DNA of 6,066 nucleotides from Candidatus Omnitrophica bacterium CG07_land_8_20_14_0_80_50_8 (GTDB taxonomy: Bacteria > Omnitrophota > Gorgyraeia > 2-02-FULL-51-18), in assembly GCA_002779345.1 (NCBI GenBank), contig PEWW01000145.1, forward strand, positions 1-6,066, read 5' to 3'. How positions within the stretch are numbered: position 1 is the stretch's first letter; every line of letters starts with the position of its first letter. A model generated the notes under the pieces. That model did not search any database. It saw only the letters and a program-made list of their open reading frames with translations, and was not told the origin of the DNA. Position numbers and translations under genes: made by a program. This document shows positions 1 to 6,066 of the stretch, piece by piece.

Positions 1-956
1 TTTGCGACCTTGCCGGCGCGCGCGCGTCCCATTGCTAAAACCTTTCCGACCTCACTGTCGCTCTTAGGTGGCTCACGCTTGAGCGATTTTAATTGATCTA
101 TCAAAATTTCAGCAAGCTCCTTTTTACAATCGACGCATCCTTTTTTTGCGCCGGTACACCATTGATACACCGCCGATACTTTTCCGCCGTCAGCGTCCGG
201 GTATCTGGATCGGTCGCAAAAAATATTATAGTAGGAATACACATTGCAAACCTCAGGGTGTCCCGGATCTTGAGTTTTGATCCTCTGGGGATCGGTGATC
301 ATAGAAAGAACCTTTTTGTGCACGGTGTCCGGCGGATCGGACAAATTAATCGCATTGTCATAGCTTTTGGACATCTTTCGACGATCCGTGCCTAACAGGC
401 GGGCCCCTTTAGACAAAAGCGCCTCCGGTTCCGGAAATATATCTTTCTTATAAAAATGGTTGAAGCGTCGGGCGATTTCGCGCGTGAGCTCCAAATGCGC
501 CAGCTGATCCTCCCCGACAGGAACGCGGTTGGCTTTATAAAGCAAAATATCCGCCGCTTGAAGAACCGGATAACCTAAAAAACCGTAAGTCGTCAGATCG
601 CGGCCTTGGATTTCTCTGAGCTGTTCTTTGTACGTGGGATTGCGTTCCAGCCATCCGAGCGGTGTCAACATGCCAAGTATCAAAGCCAATGCTGAGTGTT
701 CCGGAATTTCCGATTGAATAAAAATCGTGCTTTGCTTGGGATCGACGCCGCAGGCGAGCCAGTCTTTTACCATTTGAATCGAATAAGCTCGGATATGCGC
801 GGGATTCTCGTACTCTCCCATCAACGCGTGGAGATCAGCCACCATAAAAAAACACTCGTGGCCGGCTTGAAGCTTCCGCCAGTTTTCAAGCGCCCCGAGT
901 AGATGGCCCAAATGCAAAGGACCGGTCGGCCTCATGCCGGAGAGAATCCGGTTCAT
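1..956 (-). CDS. trpS: Tryptophanyl-tRNA synthetase, C-terminal end cut by the window edge
   Basis: Class I aminoacyl-tRNA synthetase that activates tryptophan with ATP and charges tRNA(Trp) in the cytoplasm. The frame is open from an ATG at 956 to the window edge, giving 318 residues with no stop. Family members are about 330, so only a short tail is missing. The nucleotide-binding HIGH-type motif is HLGH at residues 15-18. The Trp pocket segment GYPVLQAADILLY (128-140) carries Asp136, which aligns with the indole-recognising Asp of the Bacillus enzyme. GEDQ is at 148-151 and KMSKS at 194-198. Cysteines at 237, 267, 274 and 277 resemble the iron-sulfur-binding set of the Thermotoga maritima enzyme (see findings). 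The ATG lies 9 bases after the infB stop, and a GGAG (969-972) inside the infB end can serve as its Shine-Dalgarno site, so it is probably cotranscribed with infB. An in-frame TTG directly before the ATG is less likely as start. Confidence 0.95.
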   Translation of the reverse strand, partial: MNRILSGMRPTGPLHLGHLLGALENWRKLQAGHECFFMVADLHALMGEYENPAHIRAYSIQMVKDWLACGVDPKQSTIFIQSEIPEHSALALILGMLTPLGWLERNPTYKEQLREIQGRDLTTYGFLGYPVLQAADILLYKANRVPVGEDQLAHLELTREIARRFNHFYKKDIFPEPEALLSKGARLLGTDRRKMSKSYDNAINLSDPPDTVHKKVLSMITDPQRIKTQDPGHPEVCNVYSYYNIFCDRSRYPDADGGKVSAVYQWCTGAKKGCVDCKKELAEILIDQLKSLKREPPKSDSEVGKVLAMGRARAGKVA

Positions 957-965
957 CAATTGATA

Positions 966-3173
966 TTACTCCAGTTTTCTTGCTTTCTTTTGGATCTCAT
1001 ATACCTCCACGCGGTCACCCGGCAGGATTTCATTGAAATTGGAGACTCCGATACCGCATTCAAAGCCTTCAAGCACCTCGCGTGCGTCGTCCTTGAATCT
1101 TTTTAAGCTCTCCACTTTCCCCTCCTGCACGTTGACGCCATTGCGCATCACTCGGCACTGAAAATTTCGAACAATCTTTCCCTTTTGAACCGTGCATCCG
1201 GCAATCGTGCCCACTTTGGATACCTTAAACACCTGGCGTACCTCGGCGACTCCCACAAAAATCTCTTTCATTTCGGGTAACAGCAGACCCTCCATCGCTT
1301 TTTCAATAGCCGATTTGATTTCATAAATAATTTCATAGAAGCGCACGTCCACCTGCTCGGCTTCGGCGATCTCTTTGGCAGTGCCCACGATTCCCACATG
1401 GAAACCAATCACCACCGCATCCGACGCCGCCGCCAGCATCACGTCCGATTCGCTGACATCGCCAATCCCTGAGTGAATAATATTCAATTTAACGTTTTTT
1501 GATTGGATCGTGTCAAGCGTAGACCGCAGAGCCTCCATGGATCCTTGAACATCCGATTTGATAATAAGCTTGAGTTCTTCCACTTTACCGGCTTTAACGC
1601 CTTCAATCAAGCGCTCCAGCGACATGTGCCCGCCGGCAAATTCTTTGTCGCTTAAACCGCCTTGTTTTTTTTCAATAATTTCTTTAGCGGTTCGCTCGTC
1701 CTTTACCGCGTAAAAACGATCGCCTGCTTTCGGAATCCCCGGCAAACCCAGGATCTCAACCGGCGTTGAAGGCCGGGCCGCTTTGATCCGCTGACCCCGA
1801 TCGTTGATCATCGCGCGTACCTTGCAATAAAAATTTCCCACGATCACGACAGCGCCCACTTTAAGCGTGCCGTCCTGTATCAGAACGGTCGCAAGCACAC
1901 CGCTTTCTTTGGAAAGCTCAGCTTCAATCACCACGCCTGAGGCATTGGCTGAAGGATTTGCTTTGAGTTCCAAAAGATCAGACTCCAGCGCCAGCATTTC
2001 CAGAAGCTCATCAATGCCTTGGCCGGTCTTGGCCGACACACCGGTCATCACCGTTTTACCGCCCCACTCCTCGGCCATCAGTCCATGTTCCATAAGCGAT
2101 TTTTTCACACGGTCGGGATTGGCGGACGGCAAATCCATTTTATTGATAGCCACGATGATCGGCACGTTGGCCGCTTTCGCGTGATTAATGGCCTCGATGG
2201 TTTGAGGCATCACACCATCGTCCGCGGCCACGACAAGCACCACGACGTCTGTTGCGCGCGCGCCGCGCGCGCGCATGGCGGTAAACGCTTCATGACCGGG
2301 AGTGTCCAGGAACGTCACCGCTCCCTTAGGTAAAAAAACTTCATAAGCGCCGATATGCTGGGTGATGCCTCCCGCTTCTTTCTCGGCCACTTTGGTATTG
2401 CGGATCGCGTCAAGAAGCGATGTTTTGCCGTGATCCACATGTCCCATAAAAGTTACGATCGGAGCCCTTGGTTTTAAAAACGCCTGATCCGCCGTTTTTT
2501 GCCTCACCGGTACTTTTGTCTCTTCGGACTGCGTGGGTTTTTCTATTTCAAAACTAAATTCCTGGGCTACTTCACTTACGATATCAAAATTAATCGACTG
2601 ATTGATGGTCGCGAAGATATTAAGCTTAATCAGTTTTTGTATCAATTCGTTGGGCTTAACCAAAAATTTCGCGGCCAAATCTTTCACGGTGATCGGCGTT
2701 CGGACTTCTATTTTTCTGATACGCTTTACTTCAGGTTCAGCCGGAACGGGTATCGTCAATGGAGCGGGTGATTGCCTCGGGGGCAGAGCTTCGTGACCGG
2801 AGGGTTTTACGTGTTTCTTTAAATCGGGCCGTGCGGCTTTTGGTGTTAAATGAGTCGTAACTCGGTTGATGGGTGGGTGCTGTACCAACGACACCGGAGC
2901 GGCCAGGCGCGGTTTCTTGAGGTTTAACACCGTCTTGGCCGCCTTCATCTTGTTTCTTTGAAGCAAAAATGCTTTTTTTACATTTTCAATGGAAGGCGCT
3001 TCGGAAGATTTTGCCGGCGCTTTTACCAAAGAACTTTTTACAAGCTTTGCCTCGGCATCCGTCAAAACACTCATATGACTATTGGCTGAAATTTTAAGAC
3101 CCTGGAATTTTTCTATAAGCCCTTTGGACGTCAGCTTTAGTTCTTTGGCTAATTCGTAAACACGAATCGACAT
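966..3173 (-). CDS. infB: Translation initiation factor IF-2
   Basis: GTPase that places fMet-tRNA on the 30S subunit and promotes 50S joining. The 735-residue length fits complete bacterial IF-2 with a short linker (B. subtilis about 716, E. coli 890). An IF2_N domain lies at about 1-50, a basic, proline- and alanine-rich linker at about 51-155, and a second IF2_N-like domain at about 160-210. The G domain follows: G1 GHVDHGKT (244-251), G2 region GGITQH (268-273), G3 DTPGHEAF (290-297), G4 NKMD (344-347) and G5 SAK (380-382). Domains II and III follow, then the C-terminal fMet-tRNA-binding domain with VESLKRFKDD (687-696) and FECGIGV (704-710). All nucleotide-binding motifs are intact. The ATG at 3173 lies 2 bases after the nusA stop, with GGAG at 3187-3190 inside nusA, so translational coupling is likely. 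No ylxR or ylxQ lies between nusA and infB. Confidence 0.98.
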   Translation of the reverse strand: MSIRVYELAKELKLTSKGLIEKFQGLKISANSHMSVLTDAEAKLVKSSLVKAPAKSSEAPSIENVKKAFLLQRNKMKAAKTVLNLKKPRLAAPVSLVQHPPINRVTTHLTPKAARPDLKKHVKPSGHEALPPRQSPAPLTIPVPAEPEVKRIRKIEVRTPITVKDLAAKFLVKPNELIQKLIKLNIFATINQSINFDIVSEVAQEFSFEIEKPTQSEETKVPVRQKTADQAFLKPRAPIVTFMGHVDHGKTSLLDAIRNTKVAEKEAGGITQHIGAYEVFLPKGAVTFLDTPGHEAFTAMRARGARATDVVVLVVAADDGVMPQTIEAINHAKAANVPIIVAINKMDLPSANPDRVKKSLMEHGLMAEEWGGKTVMTGVSAKTGQGIDELLEMLALESDLLELKANPSANASGVVIEAELSKESGVLATVLIQDGTLKVGAVVIVGNFYCKVRAMINDRGQRIKAARPSTPVEILGLPGIPKAGDRFYAVKDERTAKEIIEKKQGGLSDKEFAGGHMSLERLIEGVKAGKVEELKLIIKSDVQGSMEALRSTLDTIQSKNVKLNIIHSGIGDVSESDVMLAAASDAVVIGFHVGIVGTAKEIAEAEQVDVRFYEIIYEIKSAIEKAMEGLLLPEMKEIFVGVAEVRQVFKVSKVGTIAGCTVQKGKIVRNFQCRVMRNGVNVQEGKVESLKRFKDDAREVLEGFECGIGVSNFNEILPGDRVEVYEIQKKARKLE

Positions 3174-3175
3174 GA

Positions 3176-4393
3176 CTATTTTTCTTCTCCGGGTTGAGCC
3201 GCCTGGGCCGGCGGCACGCTTTCTTTGGGAACCGCTAAAGCTGTGCTTCTAATTTTCTCTAACGCCTTTTTACCGATCCCTTTGATGGCAAGCAACGTCT
3301 CGTCGCTGGCATTTTTTAAATCATCCAAAGTTTTAAAACCGGCCGCCACAAGCGCCTCGGCGGTCTTCGGACCCACCCCGTCAATGGACTCAACGCCTTG
3401 CGATGGGGCCTCCGGGAGGCCGCTGGTCATATTGGCTTCAAGCTTTTCTTTTACCATCTCTTTTTTGGACCGAATGTCAATGGACCAACCGGTGAGCTTA
3501 GAAGCCAATCTAACATTTTGCCCGTTTTTTCCGATGGCAAGCGATAGCTGGTCGTCGCTGACTATCACCTCCGCCTTTTTCTCCTCACGGTTCAAAATTT
3601 TCACCGCGGATACCTCGGCTGGGCTCAACGCCGCCTGAATATACTCCTCGACGTTTTCGCTCCACCGAATAATGTCAATTTTTTCTCCCTGCAATTCCTT
3701 CACCACGCCTTTTACCCTTGACCCGCGTATGCCCACGCAAGCGCCAACGCAGTCGATTTTTTCATTTTTAGACCATACTGAAATTTTCGTGCGATCCCCG
3801 GCTTCGCGTGAAACCGACATGATCTCAACCATCCCGTCGGAAACCTCGGGCACCTCCAGATGGAACAAACATTTCACAAATCCCGGATGGCACCTCGATA
3901 AAATAATTTGCGGCCCTTTGGCCGTTTTGGTTACTTCCAGAATATAGGCCCGTATGGTATCGCCCTGATGATAACTGTCGCGCGGCGACATTTCACGTTT
4001 GGGCAGAACGCCTTCGGTCTTGCCGAGATCCACCAGCAAGGCGCCTTTCTCAAAACGATAAACGGTCCCTGTGGTAATAGACTCTGCTTTTTGGTTAAAT
4101 TCGTTAAATATCACGTCACGCTCGGCTTCACGAATTTTCTGAAAAATGACTTGCTTCGCGGTCTGAGCGGCAATCCGGCCAAATTCGCTGGAAACGATTT
4201 CTTTGCCTTCCGAAAGGATTTTGATTTTACCGGTCTCAAGGTCAATCTTAACGTCAACCTCTTTGTCTTTGTCATGAATCACTTTTTTGGCTGCGGAAAC
4301 CAACGCCGCTTCCACGGACTCGATCAAGACCTGGAGACTAATTCCCTTTTCGCGTTCAATATTTTCCAATACCGTCAACAACTCAGTGCTCAT
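3176..4393 (-). CDS. nusA: Transcription termination/antitermination factor NusA
   Basis: RNA polymerase-binding factor that enhances pausing and hairpin-dependent termination and takes part in antitermination on rRNA operons. The 405-residue protein has the standard order. The polymerase-binding N-terminal domain is at about 1-105, the S1 domain at about 106-168 (TGTVYRFEKGALLVDLG), KH1 at about 185-250 (DCVGACVGIRGSRVKGV) and KH2 at about 255-320 (LSLAIGKNGQNVRLASKLTG). One helix-hairpin-helix unit follows at about 334-383, with IDGVGPKTAEAL and IKGIGKKALEKI, and then a short Pro/Ala/Glu-rich tail. The HhH unit resembles one of the two acidic repeats of E. coli NusA (495 residues), whereas Bacillus NusA (about 371) has none. 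KH1 carries Cys215 where Pro or Ala is usual. The ATG at 4393 is preceded by a strong AAGGAG, and the stop TAG is 2 bases from the infB start. Confidence 0.97.
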   Translation of the reverse strand: MSTELLTVLENIEREKGISLQVLIESVEAALVSAAKKVIHDKDKEVDVKIDLETGKIKILSEGKEIVSSEFGRIAAQTAKQVIFQKIREAERDVIFNEFNQKAESITTGTVYRFEKGALLVDLGKTEGVLPKREMSPRDSYHQGDTIRAYILEVTKTAKGPQIILSRCHPGFVKCLFHLEVPEVSDGMVEIMSVSREAGDRTKISVWSKNEKIDCVGACVGIRGSRVKGVVKELQGEKIDIIRWSENVEEYIQAALSPAEVSAVKILNREEKKAEVIVSDDQLSLAIGKNGQNVRLASKLTGWSIDIRSKKEMVKEKLEANMTSGLPEAPSQGVESIDGVGPKTAEALVAAGFKTLDDLKNASDETLLAIKGIGKKALEKIRSTALAVPKESVPPAQAAQPGEEK

Positions 4394-4403
4394 TCCGTTA
4401 GAT

Positions 4404-4409
4404 CTCCTT
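4404..4409 (-). promoter_or_regulatory. Shine-Dalgarno site of nusA
   Basis: AAGGAG on the minus strand, 10 bases before the nusA ATG. It is the clearest ribosome binding site in the window and fixes the nusA start. It also overlaps the end of a possible 13-codon upstream reading frame (4398-4439) described under findings. The 101-base gap between rimP and nusA shows no U-tract terminator and no convincing promoter, so nusA is probably read through from rimP. Confidence 0.75.
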
Positions 4410-4494
4410 GCGCTGCCACAAAAAATTTAACTCAAACATCTCACTCACATCATCCGGTTGAGGTATCCGCACCAACGCTCTGACGGGACTTACT

Positions 4495-4980
4495 TTATTT
4501 CCCTACGCGTATTTCCCGCGATGCCTTTGTGATCGACTCAAACGGAATAGAAATCTTTTCCGTTCCCTGAACGGGTTGAAGGATCAAGACCCCATTCGCA
4601 ACTGCCGCCACCGCGCCCGCGCAAACCAAGCCGATCCCTCGTTCGTTTTTAAATGCGACTTTTACCCTTTGACCCAATACTCGCCTAAAATCGCTCTCCG
4701 TCTTAAGCGGACGGTCTAGCCCCGGGCTATTGACTTCCAAATAATAAGGCACGCTAAAGAATCCGTCTTCGTCTGACAAGTCATCAAAATACTGACTTAG
4801 ATGACGATTAATTTGAGCGCAGTCCTCCAACGTAATGCCCTGCGGCTTATCGACTACAACGACAAGGGCGCCCCGCAAGCGGCTAGATCTAAAACTTATC
4901 TCTATAAGCTCGGCGCCGCATTTCTCAACTTCGCGCTTTATTTGGTCGCTTCTTTTCTCTATCTCAAAGGGCAAGGTCAT
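4495..4980 (-). CDS. rimP: Ribosome maturation factor RimP
   Basis: RimP (formerly YhbC/P15a) binds the 30S subunit and helps its late maturation. The product is 161 residues from the ATG at 4980, near the usual 150-160. The N-terminal alpha/beta domain contains VVVVDKPQGITLEDC (about 40-54) and the family signature YLEVNSPGLDRPL (80-92). The C-terminal SH3-like domain begins at about residue 95 with DFRRVLGQRVKVAF and ends with IPFESITKASREI. The frame can be extended to a TTG at 5001 (168 residues), adding MWWFKLT. I prefer the ATG because it fits where RimP homologues begin, and a weak GGTGGT lies 11 bases upstream, whereas the TTG follows directly on the terminator U tract with no clear ribosome site. 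The gene stands directly upstream of nusA, the conserved position across many bacteria. Confidence 0.95.
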   Translation of the reverse strand: MTLPFEIEKRSDQIKREVEKCGAELIEISFRSSRLRGALVVVVDKPQGITLEDCAQINRHLSQYFDDLSDEDGFFSVPYYLEVNSPGLDRPLKTESDFRRVLGQRVKVAFKNERGIGLVCAGAVAAVANGVLILQPVQGTEKISIPFESITKASREIRVGK

Positions 4981-5010
4981 TGTCAATTTGAACCACCACA
5001 AGCCTACAAC

Positions 5011-5036
5011 AAAAAAAGTGGGTATTCACCCACTTT
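5011..5036 (-). terminator. Intrinsic terminator between proS and rimP
   Basis: Read on the minus strand, a perfect 9-bp stem AAAGTGGGT / ACCCACTTT (5028-5036 with 5015-5023) closes a GAAT tetraloop and runs into seven consecutive T (5017-5011), the first three being the stem's 3' end. This is a canonical rho-independent terminator. It lies 41 bases after the proS stop and ends 30 bases before the rimP ATG. It may simply end proS transcription. Because a promoter-like sequence lies upstream of it, it may also act as a leader attenuator for the rimP-nusA-infB-trpS unit. On the plus strand the hairpin is preceded by A and lacks a T tract, so it is directional. Confidence 0.85.
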
Positions 5037-5064
5037 CTCGGAGGCATTGCAATCCAGTGACAGT

Positions 5065-5093
5065 AATCTAACAAAATTAGGCTATTTTGTCAA
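5065..5093 (-). promoter_or_regulatory. Candidate sigma70 promoter for rimP-nusA-infB-trpS
   Basis: On the minus strand a perfect -35 box TTGACA (5088-5093) is followed after 17 bases by TAGATT (5065-5070), which matches 4 of 6 bases of the -10 consensus. The predicted start is near 5058. The -35 box lies inside the last codons of proS and the -10 box just after its stop. This gives a leader of about 78 bases that contains the intrinsic terminator at 5011-5036. Spacing is ideal and the site is in the only gap where a promoter would be expected, but single sequences like this arise by chance and no conservation could be checked. Confidence 0.5.
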
Positions 5094-6066
5094 GAACCTT
5101 CAGGATTTGGGAGGCAAGGCAGGGGATATCCACAAGGGTCATTTCACCCGTTTTTCTAACTTTTAGTTCGACTTTCCCCAGCTTCAGGTTCTTGGGGCCC
5201 AGCACCACTCGTAGGGGAATTCCAATAAGATCGGCATCGTTAAATTTGACGCCCGCGCTTTCCGAACGGTCATCGATGAGGATGTCAACGCCTGAGGCCT
5301 TAAGTTCCTCGGAATCCTCAAGTTGGCTCGCAATCTTCATGGCGCCTTCATCCTTAGGGTCTATGACTACAACCAAAACTTGAAACGGACTGATAGACTT
5401 CGGCCAGACGATGCCTTTGTTATCGGCGCACTGTTCAATCGCCGCCGCTAAGATACGATTCACGCCAATCCCGTAGCAGCCCATGATCATCGGGTTTTCT
5501 TTGCCGTCGCTATCCAAATAATGAGCTTTGAGCGGAGCTGAATAACGCAGATTCAATTTGAAGATATGTCCCAGTTCGATGGCTGTTCTAAACTTTAAAG
5601 CCACCGCTTTCCCCTGGCAATCGCCCTGGTCGCCTTCGATCACTTTACGAAAGTCGCCTATCACCCACTCGCGCTCTTTATTCTCCAAATAAATATCGCC
5701 CAAGTTGCAATCGACTAAATGGCTGTCCTTCTTATTGGCGCCGACTACAAAATCCTTCATATCCAAAACATCGTCATCCACCAAAAGGGGCGCGTTTTTT
5801 AACAGAGGTCCGATCCCCTGACATTGGATCGGGCCGCTGAACCCAAAGGCGGATCCTTGATCGTTGATCACCTTCCACGAGGCCAAATAAGCGCCGGGAA
5901 ATATTTTTCTGACTTTGTAATCGCTGACTTCGTGATCTCCCCGCACCAGCACCTTGACGAGCCGGCATTGAAAGGGCGCCCGGTCGACTTGATACACCAT
6001 CGTTTTGAGCAAATCAGACGGTTTCTTTTTTAAATACGCTGAAACGCTTTCCACACTGCTATGACC
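5077..6066 (-). CDS. proS: Prolyl-tRNA synthetase, bacterial type, N-terminal part beyond the window edge
   Basis: Class II synthetase that charges tRNA(Pro). The frame is open to the right edge (codons for GHSS precede the GTG at 6054), so that GTG is not the true start. The visible 329 residues are the C-terminal part of an enzyme usually about 570 long; motifs 1 and 2 lie outside. Visible residues 1 to about 155 are the YbaK-like INS editing domain, which hydrolyses mischarged Ala-tRNA(Pro). It shows LLKTMVY (19-25), VRGDHEVSDYK (41-51), GFSGP (75-79) and DFVVGAN (105-111). The catalytic core resumes with AIELGHIFKL (162-171) and motif 3 MGCYGIGVNRILAAAIEQ (195-212). The anticodon-binding domain starts at about GIVWPKSISPFQV (218) and includes DDRSESAGVKFNDADLIGIP. 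The INS domain identifies the bacterial rather than the archaeal/eukaryotic type. A terminator follows the gene, so it may be transcribed separately from rimP. Confidence 0.96.
   Translation of the reverse strand, partial: GHSSVESVSAYLKKKPSDLLKTMVYQVDRAPFQCRLVKVLVRGDHEVSDYKVRKIFPGAYLASWKVINDQGSAFGFSGPIQCQGIGPLLKNAPLLVDDDVLDMKDFVVGANKKDSHLVDCNLGDIYLENKEREWVIGDFRKVIEGDQGDCQGKAVALKFRTAIELGHIFKLNLRYSAPLKAHYLDSDGKENPMIMGCYGIGVNRILAAAIEQCADNKGIVWPKSISPFQVLVVVIDPKDEGAMKIASQLEDSEELKASGVDILIDDRSESAGVKFNDADLIGIPLRVVLGPKNLKLGKVELKVRKTGEMTLVDIPCLASQILKVLDKIA

Noticed and set aside
3908..4483. A 191-codon open frame on the plus strand opposite nusA
   Set aside because: It lies antisense to a clearly identified nusA, has no recognisable domain, and is explained by the composition of the opposite strand. 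The same applies to the other plus-strand frames across proS, rimP, infB and trpS.
4964..4986. A second perfect TTGACA immediately before the rimP ATG
   Set aside because: With a 17-base spacer the -10 position reads GATAGA (3 of 6), and a start there would lie inside rimP, removing its start codon. It is probably chance.
5046..5053. Palindrome ATTGCAAT near the predicted transcription start
   Set aside because: An 8-base palindrome is short enough to arise by chance, and no second copy or known operator was seen, so it is not called as a binding site.
5774..5968. A 64-codon minus-strand frame inside proS
   Set aside because: It is an out-of-frame shadow; the proS INS domain is continuous across the same bases in another frame.
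1..6066. A novel defence, mobile or biosynthetic system
   Set aside because: Every gene is a recognisable housekeeping gene, the gaps are all short, and there are no repeats, integrases, transposases or unexplained long regions.

Overview
The window is a compact bacterial translation/transcription operon segment read entirely on the minus strand. In order of transcription (right to left) it holds proS (prolyl-tRNA synthetase, N-terminal part outside the window), rimP (30S maturation factor), nusA (transcription elongation/termination factor), infB (translation initiation factor IF-2) and trpS (tryptophanyl-tRNA synthetase, last few residues outside the window). All five are recognisable from motifs and are intact over the visible part. 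Long open frames on the plus strand are antisense shadows of these genes. No tRNA, rRNA, CRISPR array or mobile element was found.

Layout: proS ends at 5077. Between it and rimP are a sigma70-like promoter overlapping the last proS codons (about 5065-5093) and a textbook intrinsic terminator (5011-5036). rimP follows, then a 101-base gap with a good Shine-Dalgarno site, then nusA. nusA and infB are separated by 2 bases, and infB and trpS by 9 bases, so rimP-nusA-infB-trpS looks like one transcription unit. The promoter lies upstream of the terminator, so a transcript started there must pass the hairpin before reaching rimP. That layout suggests attenuation or NusA-responsive control, but no antiterminator could be shown.

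How the genes work together: ProRS and TrpRS charge tRNAs, IF-2 brings initiator tRNA to the 30S subunit, RimP matures the 30S subunit, and NusA controls pausing, termination and antitermination, including on rRNA operons. The rimP-nusA-infB core is widely conserved. Unlike the classic layout, no rnpM/ylxR or ylxQ lies between nusA and infB, and trpS occupies the place where rbfA/truB often lie.

Organism: a bacterium with moderate, roughly balanced base composition. The synthetase subtypes, the HhH-tailed NusA of about 405 residues and the gene order suggest a lineage outside the well-studied Proteobacteria and Firmicutes. An uncultivated group such as Omnitrophota is a guess from general resemblance, not a demonstrated placement. 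The most interesting points are a four-cysteine pattern in TrpRS like that of the [4Fe-4S]-containing Thermotoga maritima enzyme, and the promoter-terminator leader in front of rimP. I see no evidence of a wholly new biological system here; this is mostly housekeeping sequence.
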